Positions 1 to 7,875 of a stretch of 64,000 bases of DNA are shown here, piece by piece. Position numbers and translations under genes: made by a program. Position 1 is the first letter of the stretch; every line of letters starts with the position of its first letter. Under the pieces are notes generated by a model, which did not search any database, was not told where the DNA came from, and was given only the letters and a program-made list of their open reading frames with translations. The DNA is taken from contig NZ_AKJW01000088.1 of assembly GCF_000282135.1 (NCBI RefSeq), forward strand, positions 1-64,000, written 5' to 3'. The stretch is from Herbaspirillum sp. CF444 (GTDB taxonomy: Bacteria > Pseudomonadota > Gammaproteobacteria > Burkholderiales > Burkholderiaceae_D).

Positions 1-610
1 CGTCGGCGACCGCCGCTGCGATGACGTCGGTCAGGTAATACTCGCCCTGGGCGTTGTCGTTGGACAGCGCCCCCAGCCAGGCGCGCAGCTTGGCGGTCGG
101 GGCCACGATGATGCCGGTGTTGACTTCCTGAATCGCGCGTTCGGCTTCGTTGGCGTCCTTTTGTTCAACGATGCGGGTGATCTTGCCATGTTCGCGCACG
201 ATGCGGCCGTAACCGGTCGGGTCCGCCACGGTCTCGGTCAGCACGGCCAGCTTGTCGTTGCCGGCGGCGGCCAGCAGGCGTTGCAGCGTCGCCGGCCTGG
301 TCAGCGGCACGTCGCCGTACAACACCAGCGTGGCGGCGTTGTCGTCGATGAAAGGCAGCGCCTGTGCGACCGCGTGGCCGGTGCCGAGCTGGGGCTCCTG
401 TTTGGCGAATGACAGCGCCTGGTCGGCAAAGCCGGACGGCACGGCGTCGCCGCCATGACCGTAGACCACGCACAGCGTGGACGGCGCGAGCGTCTTTGCG
501 GTATCGACGACATGAGCCAGCAACGGCTTGCCGGCGAGGGGGTGGAGGACTTTCGGCAGCGCGGATTGCATGCGCTTGCCCATGCCGGCGGCGAGGATGA
601 CGACGTTCAT
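1..610 (-). CDS. glmU: GlmU, bifunctional UDP-GlcNAc pyrophosphorylase / GlcN-1-P acetyltransferase (N-terminal part, cut by window edge)
   Basis: Read on the minus strand from the ATG at 610, the frame stays open to base 1. The protein begins [20 protein letters not shown], the nucleotidyltransferase signature with its G-x-G-x-R motif and the following [13 protein letters not shown]. Further on, [13 protein letters not shown] and [10 protein letters not shown] match the uridylyltransferase domain of GlmU. The enzyme makes UDP-GlcNAc in the cytoplasm for peptidoglycan and LPS. Only about 203 residues of a protein of about 450 are here, so the C-terminal acetyltransferase domain lies outside the window. 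The family is clear; only the missing half is unverified. Confidence 0.93.
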   Translation of the reverse strand, partial: MNVVILAAGMGKRMQSALPKVLHPLAGKPLLAHVVDTAKTLAPSTLCVVYGHGGDAVPSGFADQALSFAKQEPQLGTGHAVAQALPFIDDNAATLVLYGDVPLTRPATLQRLLAAAGNDKLAVLTETVADPTGYGRIVREHGKITRIVEQKDANEAERAIQEVNTGIIVAPTAKLRAWLGALSNDNAQGEYYLTDVIAAAVAD

Positions 611-879
611 ACGTTCAGGAATGGTGGCGAAAAGTAAGCTGAAAGTGTAGCACGCGCCTGCCCCTGCGACGGTTGCGAAAGCTTGTCCAAATGCAAAGTT
701 GAGGGTCATTTCCGCATGTTCTCGGCCCTTTGACTGCGACTGTTCTCATTAAGATGGTAGCCGCTGGATGGTGGCCGATGATGCTGCCGCTTGCGCACAT
801 GAAGATTCGCCCTCGCAGAAGAAAACGGACAAGCGGGCGGCATCAGATCGCTATCGAAAACAGCTTTTTAAGGTTGTGC

Positions 880-1938
880 ATGAAGATTCTCCTCCTGAAT
901 GACGAGTTCTATACTACCGGCGCCAGCATCGCCATGTTGCGCCTGGCCGAGCGCCTGGTGCAGAACCATGAAGTCTCGGTCATGGCGCGCATCGACGGCG
1001 AAGGCGAGATCAAAAAGAAATTCGAAGCGCTCGGCATCCCCATCGTCAAGGACATCCAGGCGGGAGCGATCGATCTGCTGATCGCCAATACCCTGTTGTC
1101 CGGCGCCCATGTCGCCCAAGCCGCGCCGAAAGTCCCCGTCATCTGGTGGATCCACGAAGCCGAGATCGGCCGCGACATGTTGCTGCGCTTTCCGCAGCTC
1201 GCCGGCGGTTTCAAGCATGCTTCCCACATCGTGTTTCAGACCGAATTCCAGCGCATCGTGTACGGCAGCTTCCTGTTCGACAGCACGGCCACGGTGCATG
1301 TCATGCCGTTCTGGAACGACGCGATCTACCGTCAGGCCGACCTGCAACCCGAGGCGAAGCCGGCAAACAAGAAGCGTATTCTGTGCATCGGCACGATCGA
1401 GCCGCGCAAGCGCATCGCCGACACGATCATGGCGGTCGACAGCCTGGAAGCCGACGTGCGCAATCAGATCGAATGCATCTTCATCGGCAAGTACCTGCAA
1501 TTGCCGGAAGGCGCGCGCAAGCTCGCGGACGCCTTCCCGGAGCGCTATCGCATGCTCGGCGAATTGCCCAACGAAGTGGCCCTGTCTTACATGGCTTCCG
1601 CGGACCTGTTCGTGCTGGCCAGCGACAGCGAGTCGCAGCCGCTGACGATCTGGGAAGCGTTCGAACTGGAGGTGCCGGTGTGTCTTTCCGATCTGGAAAC
1701 CTATCGGCACATCGGCCTGCGCCATGCACGCAACGCCATGATGCATCCGGTCGGCAACATCGACATCCTGGCGACCAACATCCGCACGATGCTGACCAAC
1801 GACAACCTGCGCAAGAGCATCACCTCCGCCGGCAAGAGCCTGTTGCTGAAGAACCTGACCGACGACTGGACCGACAGGTTTGAACGCCTGGTGTATCGCG
1901 TCAACACCGAGATGGAAATCAAAAAGCTCGGCTATTGA
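880..1938 (+). CDS. GT4-type (GT-B fold) glycosyltransferase
   Basis: A 352-residue protein starting MKILLLNDEFYTTGASIAML. The ATG at 880 is chosen over codons further upstream because the protein then opens directly with the first beta strand of a GT-B fold, and a weak AAGG lies 6 bp before it. The C-terminal half has the donor-binding module: LCIGTIEPRKR near residue 165, then MLGELPNEVALSYMASADLFVLASDSESQPLTIWEAFE, with the E-x7-E-like glutamates of family GT4. No signal peptide or membrane segment is seen. The likely role is cytoplasmic sugar addition to a polysaccharide. The GT31-like gene follows 90 bp downstream on the same strand. Donor and acceptor are unknown. Confidence 0.82.
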   Translation: MKILLLNDEFYTTGASIAMLRLAERLVQNHEVSVMARIDGEGEIKKKFEALGIPIVKDIQAGAIDLLIANTLLSGAHVAQAAPKVPVIWWIHEAEIGRDMLLRFPQLAGGFKHASHIVFQTEFQRIVYGSFLFDSTATVHVMPFWNDAIYRQADLQPEAKPANKKRILCIGTIEPRKRIADTIMAVDSLEADVRNQIECIFIGKYLQLPEGARKLADAFPERYRMLGELPNEVALSYMASADLFVLASDSESQPLTIWEAFELEVPVCLSDLETYRHIGLRHARNAMMHPVGNIDILATNIRTMLTNDNLRKSITSAGKSLLLKNLTDDWTDRFERLVYRVNTEMEIKKLGY

Positions 1939-2028
1939 TCCGGCAGTCGCGCCGGCCGCGATGCTTGCTTCAGTTACCGCTTCAGTTGCCGCCTCAATTG
2001 CCATTTCAATCACCTGAACGAGACAACG

Positions 2029-2931
2029 ATGACTTTTAACCAACGCGCGACGACGCTGTTGCAGCTGCCCGTGTCGCCACTGACCTGGGACGGCATTCTG
2101 AAAGAATGCCAACGCCTGGAAGAAGATTTCCTGCAGATTCCTTCCGGCTACAAATGGGCGCTGGACTATAAGTGTTTTCAGGTCGAGCAGGCGCGCGGCA
2201 ACACCGCCGCCTCGCTGGCTTACCTGAAGACGGCGATCGCCACCATGCCCTACAACAGCGACATCATCGGCGACTACAAGGGCGTCGTGAAGAAGGAGTC
2301 GGGCGTCAAGAACATGGTGATGATCGTCGCCAGCAAGAAGACGGAAGCAAAGGCCTTGCGTCTGGCGGCGCAGTTTGACAACGCCAACGTCGAATACATG
2401 ATCGTCAGCGGCGCGGATGCGCCATCCATCAAGCACGTGCGCGCCTTGCAGGTGGATGCCTCGGACGCTTATGAAGGCTTGCCGAAAAAGGTCGCCGCGG
2501 CGCTGACCTGGGTGTATGAAAACATCGGCGGCAACGTCGGCGTGCTCAAGGTCGAGGACCGCATGATCCTGCGCGAACCGGAGAAGCTGCGTCAAAGCCT
2601 GTCCGCCCTGGCGCAGGAGAATGCCTATGCCGGCGTGCGCTCGGCCAACCTGGATCATGACCGCTGCCTGCACTGGGGCCAGTGCAAGGATCCGCTGCTG
2701 AACCGTCGCGTCTACGGCAAGCCGGTACTGCGCCCGTGGGCCAACGGCAGCGCCTATTATCTCGGCGCCGGACCGCTGGAAAAAGTCGTGCTGGCGCTGA
2801 TTCGCTTCCCCGGTTTGTTCGACGGCGAATACTACGAAGACAAGCTGATCGGCGACGCGCTGGTGTTTGAAGCGGTAGAGCCGAAGTTCCTGAACAGCTA
2901 CGCCGACTTCGGGCTGGCCGAGGGCATCTGA
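2029..2931 (+). CDS. Putative glycosyltransferase, GT31-like C-terminal region
   Basis: A 300-residue protein. Residues 1-85 look helical and repeat-like. From about residue 90 it has alternating strands and helices (KNMVMIVASKK onward), then GGNVGVLKVEDRMILREP, where V-E-D sits in the place of a DxD-type metal site. Later come VLRPWANGSAYYLGAGPLEKV and EYYEDKLIGDAL. The order 'acidic site, then NG-x-A/G-YYL, then ED-x-x-x-G' resembles the Galactosyl_T (GT31) pattern. That assignment is inference from motifs, not a search result. It lies just downstream of a GT4 gene and converges on the large two-domain glycosyltransferase, which supports a polysaccharide role. Confidence 0.6.
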   Translation: MTFNQRATTLLQLPVSPLTWDGILKECQRLEEDFLQIPSGYKWALDYKCFQVEQARGNTAASLAYLKTAIATMPYNSDIIGDYKGVVKKESGVKNMVMIVASKKTEAKALRLAAQFDNANVEYMIVSGADAPSIKHVRALQVDASDAYEGLPKKVAAALTWVYENIGGNVGVLKVEDRMILREPEKLRQSLSALAQENAYAGVRSANLDHDRCLHWGQCKDPLLNRRVYGKPVLRPWANGSAYYLGAGPLEKVVLALIRFPGLFDGEYYEDKLIGDALVFEAVEPKFLNSYADFGLAEGI

Positions 2932-2939
2932 CGGATGCC

Positions 2940-2963
2940 GCTGCTTCCCAGCAGGGAAGCAGC
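2940..2963. terminator. Perfect 10-bp stem between convergent genes
   Basis: GCTGCTTCCC at 2940-2949 pairs with GGGAAGCAGC at 2954-2963 around an AGCA loop. It lies exactly in the 38-bp gap between two convergent genes. There is no T-run on either side, so it may act as a bidirectional barrier or mRNA 3' end rather than a classical intrinsic terminator. Confidence 0.5.
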
Positions 2964-2969
2964 GACGAA

Positions 2970-4925
2970 TCAGAAAAAGTCGGTCGGCTGCTCGGAAAAA
3001 TATTCCGTATCGCAGCGTCGCAAAACATCATGCCGCAGGGCGCGGAAGCGTTGCAGGTAGGCGTTGTCTCTCGATTGCTGGTACGCCACCTTGAGTGCAT
3101 CGAGCGTGACCATTTCGTCGCGGCACGGGTAAAACAGCGGATTGCCTATACGCATGACGCCGATGTTCAGGTTGACGACCTGCAGTTCCGGCATCAATGC
3201 CAGCACCAGCGAGGCGATGCGTTCCATGATGAATACCTTCATCTGCACGGTGCTCTTGCCGTAGTCGGTGATCTCGGTCAGCTTCCTGGCCAATGCGCTG
3301 TCGCCGGCTTCGGCGATCTCGAACATGCGCTCATTGATGGCAAACCATTTTTCCCAGAAGACCGGTTTGGCGACGATGTAGTTGCAGAACACCGTGGTGC
3401 GGAAATCGTTGATCAGATTCTGGATGTCGACTTCCAATCCCACGGCGCGCATCAGTTCGATGGTGATCGGCAGCAGTTCGGGATGGCGCCGGTTGCCTTG
3501 CTCAAACACGCTCAGATAGCACGCCGCATCGGACATCGTTGGTGAAAACGTGTAGACGTCCGCGCCGGGATTGGCGTCCATGAGCGCATGCACCTGATGC
3601 GCCTGCAGGCCGCTCTTGTTATGGAACTGCGGCGACAGGAAGCCGTAGTATTCGTCGGCGTTGAGCGCATTGCTCAGGAAGTAGTCGCGGATGGCCCAGA
3701 ATTCGAACCAGTCGGGACGCGGATTGCCGACGACTTCCAGTGGAATGAAACCGGGATCCAGCGAGCGGCGGGTGGCTTCGTTGTAATGGATTTGCAGGAT
3801 GTTCTTTTTCATGATGACGGCATCCGTTGTTGATGTTGCGGCGGCAGGAGCGGCAGGAGCGGCGGAAACCGCCGGGGTAGCCGGAGCAATGGATTCGCGC
3901 TTGTCGGTAAGGCTGCCGTAGACGGTGTCGTACAGCGTCGCCTTGGCGCGCAGGTCGAAATCTCTGCGGACTTCGTCCTGTCCTGCCTCAGCAATCGCCT
4001 TCCTCTTCTCCGGGGATTCGATCAACTGCGTAATCGTGTCCAGCCAGGCCTGATCGTCGTTGGGCAGCAGGAAACCGGTCCGGTCATGCGTGACGACCTG
4101 GTTGTAGACCGTGACGTCGCTGAAGACCGAGGCGATCCCCGCCGCCGAATAATCGAGCCACTTGATGTAGCTCTTGCATTGGTTGTATTCGTCGCTGGCC
4201 AGGGGGATGAGCGCGATGTTCCATGCCCATTGCTTGAGCTGCGCGGCGTAGTCGACGTATTCGTGGATAAAGCTCTGGAAGATGGCGTTGGGATGGTTTT
4301 CCCAGCCCTTGGGGCATTCCCATCCGACAAAATGGATTTTCAGCCGCGCGCCGTAACGTTCGCACAGCGCCTGCAGCGACTTGTTCACCAGCGCGAAATT
4401 GGACGGCTGGATCGACGAGCCGAGCAGGCCGATGGTGATCGTGTCGCCCGGCAGCGGCGCCGGCACCGGCCGGAAAAACAGGTCGAAGTCCAGGTAGTTC
4501 GGCAAGACATGGACCCGCGGATTGAGCGGACGGTATTTTTCCGCGAGGAATTCGGTCGACACGACAATCGCCCTGGCGCGGCGCGCGGTGTATTCGATGC
4601 CTTCTTTCCAGCTCGCGCCGGCGGCTGCTTCCGGGTGGTCGTGGGGGATGTCGTTGAGCAGGTCGTCGGACTCGTAGACCACCGGCTTGCCGAGGTTGAA
4701 AATGGCCTCCAGCGCCGAAATCGGCAGCAGGCCGGGCGTGAAGCGATGCATCAGTATCAGGTCTGCGCCGTCCACGGCGTCGGTCATGATGACGCCGTTG
4801 CGTATGCCCCAGATCAGTTCCCATTCATCTTCCAGATGCGCGAACGGACGGATCAGGCGGATTTGCGGGCAGGGGCTCCAGGTCGATTCGACGGTGTAGA
4901 TCAGGATGCGTTTCTTGCGGGTCAC
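2970..4925 (-). CDS. Two-domain glycosyltransferase: GT4-like N-terminus fused to a locus-specific C-terminal domain
   Basis: A 651-residue protein with a GTG start at 4925 preceded by AGGAAA. Residues 1 to about 342 form a GT-B-like glycosyltransferase: RKKRILIYTVESTWSPCPQ at the N-terminus, KPVVYESDDLLNDIP, VHVLPNYLDFDLF, TIGLLGSSIQPSNF, IKWLDYSAAGIASVFSDV and GFLLPNDDQAW. An Ala/Pro-rich linker (about 343-371) leads to a 280-residue domain starting near Met372 (MKKNILQIHYNEATRRS, base 3812). That domain is clearly homologous to the N-terminal half of the protein at 7876-9540: both have YGF[LV]S, DAAC[YF]L, the Y[IV]VAKP[VL]FW block and ERIASLVLAL. An internal start at Met372 is possible. 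Function of the C-domain is unknown; a glycan-binding or second transferase role is a guess. Confidence 0.75.
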   Translation of the reverse strand: MTRKKRILIYTVESTWSPCPQIRLIRPFAHLEDEWELIWGIRNGVIMTDAVDGADLILMHRFTPGLLPISALEAIFNLGKPVVYESDDLLNDIPHDHPEAAAGASWKEGIEYTARRARAIVVSTEFLAEKYRPLNPRVHVLPNYLDFDLFFRPVPAPLPGDTITIGLLGSSIQPSNFALVNKSLQALCERYGARLKIHFVGWECPKGWENHPNAIFQSFIHEYVDYAAQLKQWAWNIALIPLASDEYNQCKSYIKWLDYSAAGIASVFSDVTVYNQVVTHDRTGFLLPNDDQAWLDTITQLIESPEKRKAIAEAGQDEVRRDFDLRAKATLYDTVYGSLTDKRESIAPATPAVSAAPAAPAAATSTTDAVIMKKNILQIHYNEATRRSLDPGFIPLEVVGNPRPDWFEFWAIRDYFLSNALNADEYYGFLSPQFHNKSGLQAHQVHALMDANPGADVYTFSPTMSDAACYLSVFEQGNRRHPELLPITIELMRAVGLEVDIQNLINDFRTTVFCNYIVAKPVFWEKWFAINERMFEIAEAGDSALARKLTEITDYGKSTVQMKVFIMERIASLVLALMPELQVVNLNIGVMRIGNPLFYPCRDEMVTLDALKVAYQQSRDNAYLQRFRALRHDVLRRCDTEYFSEQPTDFF

Positions 4926-5242
4926 AGCTGTTTTCCTCGTTGTTGTTGCTGCGCATGTCCGGAGCCGGCGCGATCGCGGTCATGATGTCCCGGACATGGC
5001 AAAACCCGGCTGATATGAAGCTCGCCGGCGGAGAAGCATTTTGCCAAAACACTGAATAGTCGTATGAAAACCAACGTTTTGCGGCGCTTTCGCCGCCAAA
5101 TATAACGTACAATTTTCCACAGAGTCGCCCGCCGTCGCACTGAAAATGCAGCTGGAACGGGCTCTGCGTAAAACGAAAACCATATTATGCCGCCGTCGGC
5201 GTCGGCGCTATCCGTTGAAATGACCTATGTTTGGGGGTGTTT
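4926..5242. promoter_or_regulatory. Divergent intergenic region of the polysaccharide locus
   Basis: A 317-bp gap between a leftward glycosyltransferase gene and the rightward CDP-sugar operon, so it should hold both promoters. It contains a 6-bp-stem hairpin (GCGGCG CTTT CGCCGC, 5081-5096), an AT-rich stretch after it (TATAAC, TACAAT around 5101-5113) and a lone DnaA-box-like TTTTCCACA (5113-5121). No promoter is convincing at both -35 and -10. No JUMPstart/ops sequence was found. Confidence 0.4.
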
Positions 5243-6019
5243 GTGAAAGTTGTGATTCTTGCAGGCGGTATGGGAACGCGTCTGGGCGAAGAAACCGATG
5301 TGCGTCCGAAACCGATGGTGGAAATCGGCGGCAAGCCCATCCTGTGGCACATCATGAAGAGCTATTCGCACTTCGGCTTCAATGAGTTCGTGATCCTGCT
5401 CGGGTACAAGGGCTTCCTGATCAAGGAATATTTCGCCAACTACTTCCTGCACCAGGGCGACGTCACCATCGACCTGGTCGACAACAAGGTGGAAGTGCAC
5501 CGCAACAAATCCGAACCCTGGAAGATCACGCTGCTGGAAACCGGCCTGCACACCCAGACCGGCGGTCGCCTGCTGGCGGCGCGCGATTATCTTGGGGAGG
5601 AGGATTTCATGCTGACCTACGGCGACGGCGTCGCCGACGTCGACATCAAGGCGCTGGTGGCGCATCACGATCAGCACAAGGCGCTGGTCACCATGACCAC
5701 GGTACAGCCGGAAGCGCGCTTCGGCATGGTCAACACCGATGAAAAAGGCTACATCAACGATTTTCGCGAAAAGCCGCCGGGAGACCTGGGCTGGATCAAC
5801 GGCGGTTTCATGGTGTGCCGCGCCGGCGTGTTCGACTACCTGCAGGACGGCGAAGCCACCATTTTCGAGCGCGCGCCGCTGGAAAACATCGCGCGCGACG
5901 GCATGCTGCTGAACTGGCAGCATCAAGGTTTCTGGAAGTGCATGGACACGCTGCGCGACAAGATCCAGCTCAATCAATTGTGGGACAGCGGCGCGGCGCA
6001 ATGGAAGAAATGGGCTTGA
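5243..6019 (+). CDS. rfbF: Glucose-1-phosphate cytidylyltransferase
   Basis: Makes CDP-glucose from CTP and glucose-1-phosphate, the entry step to CDP-linked 6-deoxyhexoses. The protein starts MKVVILAGGMGTRLGEETDV, a nucleotidyltransferase signature, followed by RPKPMVEIGGKPILWHIMK. Later come LTYGDGVADVD and a GFWKCMDTLRDK C-terminus, both typical of RfbF. The GTG at 5243 is preferred over the in-frame TTG at 5231 because GGGGG lies about 5 bp before it and the resulting 258 residues equal the family length. It is the first gene of a tight operon (22 bp to the epimerase). Its partner dehydratase rfbG is on the other strand, 8 kb away. Confidence 0.92.
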   Translation: MKVVILAGGMGTRLGEETDVRPKPMVEIGGKPILWHIMKSYSHFGFNEFVILLGYKGFLIKEYFANYFLHQGDVTIDLVDNKVEVHRNKSEPWKITLLETGLHTQTGGRLLAARDYLGEEDFMLTYGDGVADVDIKALVAHHDQHKALVTMTTVQPEARFGMVNTDEKGYINDFREKPPGDLGWINGGFMVCRAGVFDYLQDGEATIFERAPLENIARDGMLLNWQHQGFWKCMDTLRDKIQLNQLWDSGAAQWKKWA

Positions 6020-6041
6020 AAATGGAGCGAAATTCGCGCAC

Positions 6042-6593
6042 ATGAAGACCTTGCCCACAGACCTGCCCGGCGTACTGCTGATCGAAACGGATCGCCGCCG
6101 CGACGAGCGCGGCGGGTTTGCCCGCTGGTTCTGCGACGCCGACCTGGCCGACGCGCTGCAGGGCGCGACCATCCGTCAGATCAACCATTCCCACACGGTG
6201 CAACGCGGCAGCGTGCGCGGCATGCATTTTCAGCATGCGCCGCATGCCGAGAAAAAAATCATCCGTTGCCTGGCCGGGAAGATTTTCGACGTCGTCGTCG
6301 ACCTGCGCCGCGGCTCGCCGACCTTTCTTGCCTGGCGCGGCTTCGAACTGGAGGCAGGCGACGACCGCGCCCTGCTGATTCCGGAGGGATACGCCCACGG
6401 TTTCCAGGCGCTGACCGATGAAGTGCAGATGCTGTACCTGCACACCGCGCCGTACACGCCGGCGGCCGAGGGCGCGTTGCGCTTCGACGATCCTCGGGTT
6501 GCCATTGCGTGGCCCTTGCCGCCACAGAATTTATCCGAACGCGACCTGCAGCATCCTTTGCTGGGCGCCGATTTTTCCGGGATCAGCTTATGA
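6042..6593 (+). CDS. RmlC-like NDP-4-keto-6-deoxyhexose epimerase
   Basis: A 183-residue cupin-fold sugar-nucleotide epimerase. It shows the RmlC signature: DERGGFARWF, QINHSHTVQRGSVRGMHFQ (catalytic-type His62), PEGYAHGFQAL (about 114-123) and the DDPRVAIAWPL C-terminal block. It is clearly diverged from the second RmlC in this window (10533-11078), which sits with rfbABD. Because this copy lies between rfbF and a C-methyltransferase, it more likely acts on a CDP-4-keto-6-deoxyhexose, epimerising C3 and/or C5. The substrate is inferred from context only. The stop overlaps the next start as ATGA. Confidence 0.8.
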   Translation: MKTLPTDLPGVLLIETDRRRDERGGFARWFCDADLADALQGATIRQINHSHTVQRGSVRGMHFQHAPHAEKKIIRCLAGKIFDVVVDLRRGSPTFLAWRGFELEAGDDRALLIPEGYAHGFQALTDEVQMLYLHTAPYTPAAEGALRFDDPRVAIAWPLPPQNLSERDLQHPLLGADFSGISL

Positions 6594-7813
6594 AATGCCG
6601 TCATTGCCAGACCGAGTTGCACGACACCTTTATCGACCTGGGTTTTTCGCCGCCGTCCAACGACTACCTGCGTCCGGAAGACCTGATGCGGCCGGAAACC
6701 TGCTATCCGCTGCGCGTGATGGTATGCCGTTCCTGCTGGCTGGTGCAGACGCAGGATTACGCGCACTATGACCAGTTGTTTGAGTCCGATTACGCGTATT
6801 TTTCGTCGACGTCGACCACCTGGTTGAAGCATGCCGCCGATTATGTCGAGATGATCACGGCGCGCCTGGCGCTGGACAAGAACTCCAAGGTGGTCGAGAT
6901 CGCGGCCAACGATGGCTATCTTTTGCAATACGTGCAGCAGCGCGGCATTCCCTGCCTCGGCGTGGAGCCGACCACCAGCACCGCCGACGCCGCGCGCGCC
7001 AAGGGCATTCCCATCATCGAAGAATTCTTCGGCGTCAGGCTGGCGCAGGACATCGCGGCGCGCGACGGCAAGGCCGATCTGATCGCGGCCAACAACGTGC
7101 TGGCGCACGTGCCGGACATCAACGATTTCCTGGGCGGCATGGCGGTGCTGCTGAAGGATGAAGGCACCATCACGATTGAATTCCCGCACCTGCTGAACCT
7201 GATCGAACAGAGCCAGTTCGATACGATTTATCACGAACATTTTTCCTACCTGGCGCTCGGCAGCGTCGACCGCATGATGCACGCATTGGGTTTGCGCGTG
7301 TACGACGTGGACCAGATCCCTACGCACGGCGGCAGCCTGCGCGTATATGCCTGCCATGCGCAGGCCGCGCATCAGCCAACTGCGGCATTGCGCCGCGTGC
7401 AGCAACAGGAACTGGATTTCGGCCTGGAAAAGATCGACACGTATCAAGGCTTCCAGGCGCGCGCCGAAACAATCAAGCTGGACTTGCTGCAATTCCTGCT
7501 GGAGCAAAAGCGCCTGGGCAAAAAAGTCATGGCCTACGGCGCCGCCGCCAAGGGCAATACCTTGCTGAATTATTCCGGGGTGCATGCCGACCTGTTGCCG
7601 CTGGTGGCCGATGCCGCGGCATCCAAGCAGGGCAAGTACATGCCGGGCAGCCATGTGCCCATCGTCGCGCCGGCAGCCTTGCTTGCCGCGCGTCCCGATT
7701 ACGTGCTGATCCTGCCGTGGAACCTGAAGGCCGAAGTGGAGGCGCAGCTCGCCGAAATCCGCGGCTGGGGCGGCCGCTTCGCGATTGCCGTGCCGCACAT
7801 GCAGGTGTGGTAA
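6590..7813 (+). CDS. SAM-dependent sugar C-methyltransferase (NovU/TylC3/TcaB9 type)
   Basis: A 407-residue protein with the full architecture of nucleotide-sugar C-methyltransferases. An N-terminal zinc-site pair of CxxC motifs comes first (CRHC at residues 3-6 and CRSC near 45). The SAM-binding domain follows with VVEIAANDGYLLQ and NNVLAHVPD. The active-site block is TIYHEHFSYLALGSV, then PTHGGSLRVYA. The C-terminal nucleotide-binding region has KKVMAYGAAAKGNTLLNYSG. The family methylates C3 or C5 of NDP-4-keto-deoxysugars, so with RfbF and RfbG it points to a branched CDP-6-deoxyhexose. It overlaps the epimerase stop by 4 bp. Which carbon is methylated cannot be read from sequence. Confidence 0.88.
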   Translation: MKCRHCQTELHDTFIDLGFSPPSNDYLRPEDLMRPETCYPLRVMVCRSCWLVQTQDYAHYDQLFESDYAYFSSTSTTWLKHAADYVEMITARLALDKNSKVVEIAANDGYLLQYVQQRGIPCLGVEPTTSTADAARAKGIPIIEEFFGVRLAQDIAARDGKADLIAANNVLAHVPDINDFLGGMAVLLKDEGTITIEFPHLLNLIEQSQFDTIYHEHFSYLALGSVDRMMHALGLRVYDVDQIPTHGGSLRVYACHAQAAHQPTAALRRVQQQELDFGLEKIDTYQGFQARAETIKLDLLQFLLEQKRLGKKVMAYGAAAKGNTLLNYSGVHADLLPLVADAAASKQGKYMPGSHVPIVAPAALLAARPDYVLILPWNLKAEVEAQLAEIRGWGGRFAIAVPHMQVW

Positions 7814-7875
7814 CGCCGAAGTTCCTGTAGCGCTCGCCCGGGCGCATGAATGCACTGACACGTACTGACCATTCC

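Noticed and set aside
868-2673. A 601-codon minus-strand frame opposite the GT4 and GT31-like genes
   Set aside because: Antisense shadow; it spans two plus-strand genes and their gap and shows no domain.
5113-5121. A single DnaA-box-like TTTTCCACA in the divergent polysaccharide promoter region
   Set aside because: Isolated match to a 9-base degenerate motif, expected by chance.
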